From assembly GCF_000218685.1 (NCBI RefSeq), contig NW_006763290.1:5544908-5608907 (forward strand): 64,000 nucleotides of DNA. The letters are read 5' to 3'. The position numbers and the translations under genes are program-made. The DNA comes from Serpula lacrymans var. lacrymans S7.9 (Eukaryota; Basidiomycota; Agaricomycetes; Boletales; Serpulaceae). Positions 39,254 through 49,503 of this stretch are shown here, piece after piece. How positions within the stretch are numbered: position 1 is the first letter of the stretch; every line of letters begins with the position of its first letter. The notes under the pieces are model-generated. The model did no database searches. It saw only the letters and a list, made by a program, of their open reading frames with translations, and had not been told where the DNA came from.

Positions 39254-39694
39254 TCAAGGGAAAAGTCTGACTTCGACTGTATCGTCCGCAACATCCCAGC
39301 GTTCCTTCTCCTTGGCCATCTCCGTTCTGATAGCGACTTCGCTTATGTTTTGCGAAATCACCCCGTCATATTTCATTAATCGAAGCGCTTCTATCACCCA
39401 AGTTTGGCAATCGAAGTTTGGATCATTTCGAATGACTGGGACGCTTTTCAGCCGCTCTTCCAGCCAATTCACTCTACTCGCTGGAATGTTGGCAATGTGA
39501 CATCCGCCCATCATGCTTTGGGATTGCGTAAATCGCGTGACAGTCTTTGGTGCATACACAAAAGTGTCGTAGTTGCCTGCAAGCTCGAATATGCGGGCGT
39601 TCATCTTGGAGGACAAGATGGCAATGCTCCAGTGTTCGGTTCGAGTGGGGTGACCTGTGATACCATACTGGGCAACGATGAGAGGTAATGACAT
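39254..39694 (-). CDS. DUF6914-type protein, unknown function
   Basis: A single-exon gene of 146 residues. It opens with MSLPLIVAQYGITGHPTRTE, followed by HWSIAILSSKMNARIFELAG, a GGCHIANIP turn, VPVIRNDPNFDCQTWVIEAL and LMKYDGV. The pattern of an early His and a later Asn-FDCQ-W is reminiscent of NlpC/P60-like or transglutaminase-like folds with a Cys, but that is a weak inference. I know it as a multi-copy family in mushroom-forming fungi. It lies next to the APH kinase in a region of lineage-specific genes. Confidence 0.72.
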   Translation of the reverse strand: MSLPLIVAQYGITGHPTRTEHWSIAILSSKMNARIFELAGNYDTFVYAPKTVTRFTQSQSMMGGCHIANIPASRVNWLEERLKSVPVIRNDPNFDCQTWVIEALRLMKYDGVISQNISEVAIRTEMAKEKERWDVADDTVEVRLFP

Positions 39695-40252
39695 GGCTAT
39701 TGCAGGGTCAAACGAGTGCCGAGATTAAAGATGAATGAGACATACAGTGGGTGTCTTCTGAGCTGGGGGATTGCGAGTCCGCCAGGAGAGAGGGGAGGTG
39801 CTGATATAGCGAAGTGAAATTGACAGGAGGTCTTCGGCGCATTAGCGATAGCGTCTATGTGATGAGTCTGGGCTTGCGGATGTTTTGCTGTGGGACACTA
39901 TACTATAACATTTTTGTTGTGTCCTGGCAGCTGTCGATGCACGCCACAAGATTGGCGATGAACACGAGGCACGTGCTGCAGGAATGGTGTTTGCTGGCTA
40001 GATTCGCTGCCCTGTTTAGAGACTGCAACCTTGTTATTATCTCCTTGTAATTTTTGATATAACGAGGCTGTCAAAATATCAGAATATTCGTTTGCCTTGC
40101 AGGATCACCCTCTAACGCTGCAGTGTCAAGTATAATGTGGCGCGGGATTTGGTCGTGCTTGGTGCTGATGTGGCTGGTCACTACCAAGGGTGTAATTTTG
40201 CATTGCTTCATTCCCAACCACCGTTCTCACCAAGACTGCAAGATTTTCAACA
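39695..40252. other. Divergent intergenic region
   Basis: 558 bp between the DUF6914 gene and the Tra2-like gene. A 79-codon frame at 39814-40050 shows no family features and is not accepted as a gene. Confidence 0.5.
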
Positions 40253-41667
40253 ATGGATGACGGTACGTCTTCAGCATCAACCACGACGGCGGCGACGGGT
40301 TCTGCATTCGAGTCCTTTTTCTGTCTCGCCGGCACCAACGCCCGCTCAGTATTTAAAAAAATACCAGTCTCGCCGTAGTTCAGTAACAGCCTTCAGCTGT
40401 CCGTACCAGACAGAAATATCCTTTTCTTCAGTAATTGTCGGCTCAAGGCCGACATCCCTGCAAAACATATCTTTCAACTGATATGTTTCACGAGTTTGGC
40501 GCCCGTTTTTTCTTTTTTTCCTCAGAGGAAAAGACACTCCGTCGTCATTTTCACTCTTCATTGACCCCGCATTCGATACTCTCTCCACCATTCCGCTCTT
40601 TCACAACGCCAACATGATGCGACATTAATCATTTTCCCCTTGCTTTTCGCCTTTACCAGCCTGGCAGTCTCAAGATATCGCGCCCTCCAACGGTGCCGTC
40701 GGCATTAGCATTCCTACCCACGATACCGCCCTCAATGGGAATAATGGTCTTCCTGGCGACGAACAGAGCTGGAATGGCGGCGGTCGTTCACCTGGCAGAG
40801 ACCGCGGAGGTGAGCCGCCAAGAAGATCCAGCAGAAGCAAAAGTCCTGGGGCTCGGGACTCGGAGAGAGGGTCAGTACAATTCTACTTTGGTGCTATGGT
40901 CTATCTGGGCTGTTTAATGCCGTCGTGAAAAATCATTAATTAGTCGCGGTGGCGATGGTAGACACAATCCCGGAAACAACCTCCACGTATCTGGCCTAAG
41001 TCACAAGGTCGATACTCGGGATCTCGAGCAGGCATTTGCTAAAATTGGCCGCGTATGTATTCATTACTCGCTCATTCTCAGTCTTTTCTTATTGTTTGTG
41101 GAACATAGGTTAAAAAGGCTTCCGTCATGTATGATCCTCATACACGGGAATCTCGTGGATTTGGGTTTGTGACCATGGAAACTGGTGAAGAAGCAGACGC
41201 TGCCATCACTGCTCTCAATGCCACAGATCTCATGGGGAAGACTATGAATGTGGAAAAGGTATGTAATTATTACTATGCCTTTTATTTTGCGAATTTCACG
41301 AGCAATCAGGCTCGTCGAGGACGGGCAAGGACGCCTACACCTGGCAGGTATTATGGTCCTCCCAAGCGTCATGACAGTATGTCCTTTTCCTCACATTGTT
41401 TAAGATCCCTGATGGACCTCTGCTATGGCAGACGAACGTCCCTATGATCCTCGTCCTTACGATAGCCGCTACTCGAGAGATTATGAAGACCGCCGTCGTG
41501 GTGGTGGTGGCGGCGGCGGTGGCGGTGGACGTTACGATGATTATCGAGGCGGAGGGGGAGGCGGCAGAGACTACGACCGTGGTTTCAGGGATTACGACAG
41601 AGGTGGCGACAGAGGCGGCTATAGCCGTGACTACGACCGAGGGCGGTATGACGACAGACGATACTGA
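40253..41667 (+). CDS. Tra2-like RNA-binding protein (RRM with RS/G-rich flanks)
   Basis: Likely splicing regulator of the Transformer-2 class. Six exons (40253-40262, 40660-40870, 40944-41052, 41109-41258, 41310-41376, 41432-41667) sum to 260 residues in frame. An RS-like stretch (GEPPRRSSRSKSPGARDSER) precedes one RRM with RNP2 NNLHVSGLS and RNP1 RGFGFVTM. After it comes RGRARTPTPGRYYGPPKR, matching the Tra2 linker, and a tail rich in RDY and G10/G6 runs. Exon 1 has 10 nt and is followed by a 397-nt intron, far longer than any other I read here. Nuclear location is inferred. Confidence 0.88.
41503..41562. repeat. Low-complexity GGN codon runs in the Tra2-like tail
   Basis: Two stretches of GGT/GGC/GGA codons encode ten and six glycines, separated by an RYDDYR motif. 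Length variation between strains is likely at such tracts. Confidence 0.7.
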
Positions 41668-41914
41668 TCAACATTTCACGCACTTCGAAAATGGTCTCGA
41701 AAATGGACGCTGTTTCTTCTTCTCCAAGTTGCGCGTCCGGAGCCAGCTGTATGTATTCCTTAAATTTGCATATATTGATGTCTCTGCTCGCCTATGATTT
41801 ATTATGGTAATATGTCGGTTTTTCTCTTAGTCTTGGTCCTTGTGTCATCTATGTGCAATTCAAGTGGATTGAACATTCATTTCGTGAAGTTGAGTTATCT
41901 ATGTGATCATTTGC

Positions 41915-42794
41915 CTAAGGTCCCCCAAGTCCAACACTTCCAATACCCATTTCTGTGATGTATTCCTCCCTTCCTCGATTTCTCATCTCTTCGACAACTT
42001 GTCCCACTTTTTCAAACTCCATCCACTTGGGTAGTAGTAGTTTACCTGTGTCACGATTTTCCTTACCCAATGCCTCGATAAACCGGACCTTGAGTGCCAA
42101 CCACTGCAACTCCTCGACGTTTTCTTGCATGCCTTCTGCGTAGATGACGCCAGGATAACCAACTTTTGCAAAACCAGATATAGAAAGCTCTGACGACCAC
42201 TGTTGAAGAGAACGACGTTTGTTCGGGGATATGAGGTGGTGGGATGTGAGGAGGGCATGATAGGGCTTTGGTGTTGGGAGGGAAGTGGTCGGAGGCAAAT
42301 CCAAAGAAACCTTGCTGGTACTCTCCATGTCATCATGTACCATTGGGATAAGGATGGAAATTAACTGGTATACTAGAAATCTGAGCGTTGTTTACTTTCT
42401 TTTTCGTATTCTTAGTTAATCACTAAACTCACTCATTGACGTTGAAACCAGCCATTTTCTCCCGCACGACGTCTTGCCAATGCTCCTGCTCACTTCGGCT
42501 TATGTCTTCACCCTTGATGGATATCTGGGGTTTGGTACCAGCATCTGGGTAGTTGCGAGGTAGCTCTATCTCGAACCATACTTTTGCACCTGTCAGTTTG
42601 ATTTCGAAACGGGCTTGTGCTGGCAAGGGAGCGTCCGCTTCCAGTGGACTACTGACGCTTTCGAGTAAAGAGTCCCAGATAGCAGTGTCATCAGAAGGCA
42701 AGATGAAAGTGAAAAGCTCGCCTGGGAGCAAGGAACACTGTATAAGCTGAAGTTCTTCCAGCTGACTGGCCAGATTTGCAATCGAAGCTAGCAT
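41915..42794 (-). CDS. RWD-domain protein, RWDD2 type (RWD + DUF1115)
   Basis: Two exons (42794-42441 and 42364-41915) sum to 267 residues in frame. The N-terminal RWD domain shows QLEELQLIQCSLLPGELF and FEIELPRNYPD, with the YPD/YPxxxP-like turn. The C-terminal DUF1115 part shows PYHALLTSHHLISPNKRRSL, GFAKVGYPGVIYAEG and QWLALKVRF. Human RWDD2A/B has the same layout; molecular function is unknown, though RWD domains mediate protein contacts (GCN2-GCN1, SUMO E3s). The intron donor is GTCAAT, non-optimal, but it restores frame. Confidence 0.85.
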
Positions 42795-43051
42795 TCTTCA
42801 GATCAAAACGTTCAAGTTCTATTTCGTGATCGTGGTCATTGACAAAGCGTTGTCGCACATGTAAGTCGTACGAATTAGTGGTACAAAAGCTGGGGGTATA
42901 GTAGTAAGGAGCGAGTAAGCTTTATCGTGCGTAAAGAGTGCGGCGAATTGTAGAAATACAGCGTAGTACAAGTCTTGGTCATCGTCGGCATTATGCCTTG
43001 GTATTGGTATAATCCAAAAAAAAAAAAAACATTCCATCAGCATCTTCCAGC

Positions 43052-43753
43052 TTAAAATCCACCCAAACAGCCGTCGTCGAGGGTTGGTGTGGCGAACGCG
43101 TTAGGCTTGACGTCCTTCCAGCCAATCTCTGTTCTACTCCTTCCGAGGCTTCTCCTCTTCATTCTCTCTTTGTCTTTCGCCGGTGAATGCGGGTGAGGCA
43201 AAAACGTCAACGCATTGCTGATTTCCGCTTGGGAATGAGGTGAGAGAGATAATGGTGCGTGCGGGGTATCGCTGGCATGGGGTACAAAGTGCACGGATAT
43301 TGGGGGTATGTTATTATGATCTGGTGGTGTGGTTATGGGTCCGTCTGATTCGTCCGACTCGGACGAGGTATCGGGTATAAGAGGTGGGGGGCGGAGATGT
43401 GAGGGGATGTACTCTGATGGCTCTGGTTCACAAGCCTCGAAAGCACGAGGGTGGAAATAACTTCCTTTAACCTCTGTTTGTAGCAGACTCTCTGGGCTGG
43501 GAGCATAGACTCTGTCGTGGCGATCTGGGAGAGCGCACGAATTGGGTGCCACTACGATGGAGGTGCGATCGTAGGACGTAGGAGAATGTGTGCTATGGGT
43601 AGACACGAGAGCAGGGGTAGGCGGGAAGTGGACATGGGGGGTGAGCATGAACGTTGTGCATGCTGCGAACGGAAAAGGCTCAAAAAGTGATGGCGGGGGT
43701 TGGATCCTGTGGTCTCTCTGCTGACGAGCTTTGAGAATAGAACGCGGCGACAT
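43052..43753 (-). CDS. Proline/serine-rich protein, unknown
   Basis: A single exon of 233 residues if the ATG at 43753 is used (MSPRSILKARQQRDHR). The same frame is open to 43975, but the extra N-terminus looks unlike coding sequence. Ordered-looking islands are IQPPPSLFEPFPFAACTTF, MLTPHVHFPPTPALVSTHST, SILK at the start, and FHPRAFEACEPEPSEYIPSH. The end is basic then polar (KRRSLGRSRTEIGW). I recall no domain; a conserved basidiomycete regulatory or scaffold protein is a guess. A 12-A run lies just upstream of the next gap at 43018-43029. Confidence 0.6.
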   Translation of the reverse strand: MSPRSILKARQQRDHRIQPPPSLFEPFPFAACTTFMLTPHVHFPPTPALVSTHSTHSPTSYDRTSIVVAPNSCALPDRHDRVYAPSPESLLQTEVKGSYFHPRAFEACEPEPSEYIPSHLRPPPLIPDTSSESDESDGPITTPPDHNNIPPISVHFVPHASDTPHAPLSLSPHSQAEISNALTFLPHPHSPAKDKERMKRRSLGRSRTEIGWKDVKPNAFATPTLDDGCLGGF

Positions 43754-44852
43754 AGAAGACGGTAAATTGGCAGTCGGCACAGAAAAAAGACCAGCAATGC
43801 TGGGTTTTGAGAACCAAGTGGCCAAACAAGGCTTGGAGATGAGCGATGTTTGCAGTCTCAGAACGCAGCTTTTAGAGGAAGGACAACAAAAAGTGAGTAA
43901 AACAGATGGAGATTCATAAATATAAGCAGACATGCGGAACGTGTTTTCCGGTACTAACTGATCGAATACTCGCATGCAAGAGCGGGCCTGATGGAGCCGG
44001 CATGCAAGCCGATGTCCAAACCTTTGCAGACTGGTTCAAAGTTTGACAACGGCTCAAATCCATTTTAAGGTTGCTCCAAACGAAAAGCGAGATACAAATG
44101 CATGGCGACAGGTCCCATGATTTTTCCGTGTGGCTTTCAGATATAATTTCATATGTGCTGCACCTCAAGAGGTTGCCATAGCAGGCCCCCTGGGTGGTGC
44201 TTTTGCATGCTGCGCCATATTGCTGAAAAGTAACTGAGATATCTCGTATGCCGCATCAGCTAAGTTATGGATGCATGGAAGTCCTTCCATTCAATGGTTT
44301 CACTCACGATTAGGAATCCTCGGAGCCAAGAAGAAGCCTCAGATCTTATGTTACTGGATCCCTAATAGATTGCTGAATTGGTGAATGATCCTGATCAGAT
44401 GGCATATTGCAAAAGCTATCGCGTAGAAAACCGGATACTTCAAATTCATACGTTGATCAGGCTTGATCAGGTTCACAGCGGTAATCTCGAACCGTGTGGG
44501 CAAACGGCATGTTTTGCCAAATACAAATGATCTAAAAAATGATCAACAAATACTGGAAGACGGTATAGACAATTCAGGGGACGGACCATGTACACTTACG
44601 CGTTATCCGATGCTATCGAACCTCATCTTCTTCCCCTGGAGGCTGGAGGTGAAAGGAATCCGGAGAACAACTCCTGTACATCGATCCATTTACTCCTATT
44701 ACATTGAATACAAAAACTATGCGAGTGTACGTCTAGGATACCAGCGTGCTAATGTCAACGGAAATGCAATACAAAAGGGAATCATATCAGTCATGCCGGT
44801 TAGTCGGGTCGAATGTATTATTGTCCTCAGTCCTATCCTCTCGTCATACTGT
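43754..44852. other. 1.1 kb intergenic region
   Basis: No supported gene. A short direct repeat (TTGATCAGG) occurs twice near 44453-44471. The 168-codon frame at 44463-44969 runs antisense into the DUF726 gene and is rejected. Confidence 0.55.
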
Positions 44853-47800
44853 TTAATTCGACCAAGGGTTGCTGTGATAACTCGACGTCTTTTTCGACTC
44901 AACGGGCGTGCTCCACGGATCCTGCTCAGCGCCAGAAAGCGTTATCGATCCGTCTGCCCCGCCAAATGATAGCGAGTTAGAGGGAGCAGCAGAATAAGGC
45001 AGTGCAAAAGAACTTTGCGGGGCAGAAGACATGTAGTTCCCAAATGTTGTTATCGATCCGTTCTTCGTGCTACCAAATGACAGCGTGTCGGTTGAGGATG
45101 CGAAAGGATTGCCGAATGCAGTGTTATTAGGCTCTTGCCTGGAAGGGCTGGCAGACCATATAGAACCATCGCTTCGACCAAAAGATAGCTCAGGGGTGAG
45201 AGAAGATTGTGGGGTGGTATAAGATGTTGGATAGGATGGAGTGAGCGGTGAGGTGTCTGAGATATTATCCTTCGTCGTCAGTTCTGCTCCCTGGTGTTGG
45301 TATGACGTCATAGGGCCACTATACCCTGAGTTAACATCACGCAACGACAGAGACCGAGCGAATCCAGTGCTTAGTGTGCTTGCAGAAGTAAGGTCTGCGG
45401 GCTCATCAGAGGGTAAGTCCGTTGACAGTCCCACGACAGGTGTGGCGGAACGTGAGGAATCTTCTGGTTGAGCGTGGAGTGGGGCTGATTCAGAACGCCC
45501 AGGAAGTGTTTGAGGGGTGTGAATGCGGTTAGGCTGGGGTGGCACTCGCAGCTCATCGGGGTGATGTTCAGCCTGCCCTATGATATTCTTTATCGCGCTA
45601 AAGTCAAACCCAGCGTGAGCAGGAATGTCAGGTGATGTTGATCTCGGTTGATTTGGTTCGGGTACAGTGGCGCCTTCAGCGTTTGGAGAAACAGGTGTCC
45701 TCGCGTGTTCTCGTGGAGGTAGGTCATCGTCCGTGATTTTCTCAGAGGACATTGCTTTATGCCTTGAATGAGAAGTCGGCGTAGAAGAGGGGGGACGAGA
45801 GATGGAAGTCGAAGGTAATGACACCTTCTTCTTCTTCCTCGAAAACCAACTCTTCTTCTGAGCCTGCTGATCTTCTTCTTTCACAACTATACGATCTTCG
45901 GTAAAGTCGGGTTCCTGTTCCGGCTTCAGTCATACCATTCCCCAACAAAAACAAGAAACCTACCACTGGTTCGTCAAAGTAAGACGAAGAAACAGGGAAG
46001 CCAAGCTCATCAAGTATAAGGGGCATGAAGGACCGATAACTCATATGTCCTGCAATCTTATCTGTCACATCCACATTTTCTAGCCCTGGCACGTTTTCTA
46101 TAGGTCGTAAACCTGCAACAGTGTTCAACCCACCACTCGTCGCCCGGAATAGGTAGTTTAAGACCCAGTCGTTTCTGGCAAAGCCATTCACAAACCTCCC
46201 AGAAACGACGGCCCGCGCATCACACCACGAGCTGGTAGGTGCTGTAAGAGTAGCGCCTAGTAGGAAGACGTCTTGAACTATGCCGAATGCCTTTTGCTTG
46301 GCAAGGTCTTGCAGAGCATAAAATATAACACGAGCGCCTAGCGAGAAACCGATCAAGGTGATGGGACGAACACCCAGGTGTCTCTGTGCAAGGAGCTCGG
46401 CGAGGACACTACCTGCAGCTCTGGCACGGTCAAGAGCATTGCTCCAGGGGTTATCGATCAGATAGCCCAGCTTTGTTAAGACTAATATAGCGGAAATGGT
46501 CAGACAACAGAGCCCTTTATACACGCGAAAAAGAGATGATGTCACTTACTGATGGGCCATTGGAGAGCTCCCATCAAAGCGGTCATGACGGTATGTTGCA
46601 ACACGGTCTGCCCGATTTGTGAAAGGATCTCGCCTGTAAGAATTTTCAAGGCACTACCAGTTTCCTGAATCATCTCTGGCTCCCACAATACGCTGAAAAC
46701 ATCGCCCACGATCGGATCCAGAACGCTGAATGGAAGTCGCACGTCGTCTAGCTTGCCATTCATGAATCTGCAACACCACATCAGCACCACTGATGGCAAA
46801 ATATCATTCAAACCCATGAAGTTGCGCACCCTGGTACTGTCAATATACAGCTTACCCGTTTGTTATTGTGTAACGGAAGAACATTGAACGTTCGAACCTG
46901 TCGTGTGCGCCGAGCCATTCCACGGACGGCTATACCAGAACCGGTCAGGACACCTCCGGTTGTGATTACCGCAGCTCCACCTGCTCCAGCAAGGAAACCA
47001 GTGGTACCACCTATACCAATAGTCGTAAAGGCTGCACCAAGACCAGCACCGATTACTGGTGCTAATAATCCAGCTGATAGTCCGATCACAAGGCCTCCTC
47101 CTGTGAGGTGCATATATTATTATTGATAAAACAAGTGATATATGCGTCGACGTACCGAGAGTTGCAAGTCCCATCATCATATACCGTCTTTTCCTTGCTG
47201 CCTTTTGAGCGCCATCGATAATTTCTTGATTTTCCATCTTCTCAACTCCCTCTTGAATTTCAAGTGCCTCTGTCACGCGACTTTCGAACTTGACGACATC
47301 TAACCATCCTAGACCAAGCTTCAAGGCAACACTTTCAAGCAAAACTCGAGAACGAGCGTCATAAACACTATCAGCGATAAGGATGAGGAAAAGGTCGCAT
47401 AGAACCGTCCACCGTATGTCAAGAGTGACGTCCTTATCAGTTGTAGATAGTGATGTTGTGACCCCCGGCATTGCAGATGAAGCTACCGATGTATCTTCCA
47501 GAACCCTAGCGGTAGTATGAAACGTTTTCTGAGTAGCTGATGTAGGTGTAGATGGAGGTTTTGGTGACAATGAACGGCGAAGTCTGTGTGAATCTGACTT
47601 TATGATTGAGTGGTTCTTGTGATTTGGGCTTGGGGTTTGTTCTCGCTGTACGTCAGCCTGTCGACGAGCTTCAACAGGATCGTACTCAGGATTGGCCACG
47701 GTGTGTGTTGTCATGAGTGAAGGTGCGAGGTCCATTGCTTCGACGCCATGTTCTCCTAGGCTTTGTATCATCTGTTGCTCTATAGAAACCTAGTCAGCGT

Positions 47801-48390
47801 GCAGCACACGATGGATATATCGCTGAAAGGCAGAAAAGATCACCTGCAGTCTCAAGCTCCATATGATAGTACAGTCGACCCATAATCTTCATCGCCCACA
47901 ACTCCATGCTCTGAATGGACGCCTTGAGCTCTTTGCGTTTCGCTGCTTTCAGACACTGGGCCATTTCTCTGCTGGTTAATGCACATAAGCCGACGTAAGC
48001 TATCCTCTGCGATTCGGTGAGCATATTCTTGGTGGCTTGCATTTGGCTGAGTGGAGTCATAGCCTTGTCCTCGTCAAAGAGATATCGGGTGCGAAGATGC
48101 ACCTCGTCCGCTTCATCCTCCTCTTGCACCCGCAGTCGAGTATATTCATTTTCATTCTGGTCCACCTTGGAACGCCATTCGACACCTTCGTCGTCGAAAT
48201 CTATGAGGTTTCCAGTTGCATTTCCTGTCCCTCCAGCCGTCTTCTTGGCTGCATGAACATAGTGGTATTTCTTCTGGTCTTCCTCGTCAAGACCGTTGGC
48301 GAAATCGTCCTCTTTTACAACCGGCATTTCTTGCCAGCCTTCTTCATCGTCGTCAAATAAGAAGGGATTGTCTTGAGGAGCCTTGCTCAT
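44853..48390 (-). CDS. TMCO4/DUF726 membrane protein with alpha/beta-hydrolase core
   Basis: DUF726 proteins (human TMCO4, yeast Yfd4) have a hydrophobic gate region and a lipase-like domain. About 1,050 residues, several introns; start at ATG 48390 (MSKAPQDNPFLFDDDEEGW). The N-terminal half has TRYLFDEDKAMTPLSQMQAT and helical segments. A Gly/Ala-rich hydrophobic stretch (GLVIGLSAGLLAPVIGAGLG and continuing, about 47100-46920) forms two or more membrane helices. The hydrolase core has LIGFSLGARVIFYAL with the nucleophilic Ser elbow G-x-S-x-G, then VFLLGATLTAP and FVNGFARNDWVL. A 350-residue Ser/Pro-rich tail contains three LSFG-x4-GSI units. Substrate unknown. Confidence 0.88.
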
Positions 48391-48610
48391 TACTGGATAC
48401 TTTTCGCTATGGTGGTTAGATCCAAACCCCAATCATTAACCAGGACCGCCGCTAGAGTATTACCCCTACCAGCACGCATGCATCATGCCGGTCAATACTT
48501 GATTTCCCACGCTAAATAAATACTATAGATCCCTTGCAGTCTGCTGGAGGGTTTTACAATTAGTCAACACAATACTTTTATGCAAAATACAGCGACAAGA
48601 ACATGAAATT

Positions 48611-49311
48611 TCAGGTTGATACACTCCTGGCCTTTGCTTCGTCTCTGGCTCGAACTCGTTCCTTCAGTTCTTCCTGTTTAACGATTGCCTTCATCTTCCG
48701 CTGTCTCTTTCTGCGACCATTCCCTCTCTTCGGCCCCTCTACGACAATCTGTTCTGCCATTCGACGTTTTCGACGCGCAAGCTCCTCAGCGCGCTGTTTC
48801 TCCCGCTTTTTGTCTCGTTTTCGGAGAGTAGTCATCGACGATTTCAGTAGCGAACCATAGGCAGAGTGGAATTTCATCAGATCCTTTGATTCAACCTAGA
48901 TCAAGCGACGATAAATCGATTAGCATGCTAGCTCGTGAAAATATGCTTGACCGGTCAGGGTGCAGATGAGGGGACTAGGTCTAATATCTGGAGACTCACC
49001 TGAGTAGAAAACTTAACTTTCTTGCCATCTGTGGCGCGAACTAAGCAAGGATATTCCCTGGTACCATCTGCATCATTCATAGTGGCATCCTCGCCATCAT
49101 GGGTTACTAGATTAAAGGGGTTCAAGTTAATCGTTCGGCCTAGGATGGCGATCTAACCTGCATACGTCGTTTATGCGTCAGCCATATAGTTCCTTTTTCC
49201 TTATGCGACTCGAATTCGGCAGCTAACCGTGTCAGAAACTAGTAAACAACATTAGAAAATTATCCTGCAATGTACCATAAAACTCACCGTGCTGTTATCC
49301 ACGAGCTGCAT
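48611..49311 (-). CDS. SRP14: Signal recognition particle subunit SRP14
   Basis: SRP14 binds the Alu end of SRP RNA and slows translation during ER targeting. Four exons (49311-49288, 49238-49166, 49106-49000, 48895-48611) sum to 162 residues in frame. MQLVDNSTFLTRLAAEF is the first helix; LVRATDGKKVKFSTQV and FHSAYGSLLKSSMTTLRKRD match the SRP9/14 fold. The C-terminus is a long, very basic helix (KKREKQRAEELARRKRR and onward) of about 65 residues, longer than in human SRP14, as often seen in fungi. Divergent from MET1 with 192 bp between starts. Confidence 0.93.
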
Positions 49312-49503
49312 GAAATGGTATAAGCTGTAAAGTATAGCGAAATACAAACGTGCCTCGCACCCATAAACAGCGTGATAACAGATAACGTAAGCGAGCCGAG
49401 CAAATTGCTCATTATCGCGACGCCCTTCGATAGCCAAGTAATTGAATAATTCAAAAATGTTGAATATCAGGCTATCTACTATCTGTTCCTTATCTCCTTT
49501 ACC

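Noticed and set aside
43754..43975. N-terminal extension of the proline-rich gene to the ATG at 43975
   Set aside because: The extra peptide is rich in Cys/Ser/Leu and unlike the rest; the ATG at 43753 begins the segment that looks conserved.
44463..44969. 168-codon open frame on the + strand
   Set aside because: Its 3' end runs antisense to the end of the DUF726 gene and its translation shows no family pattern.
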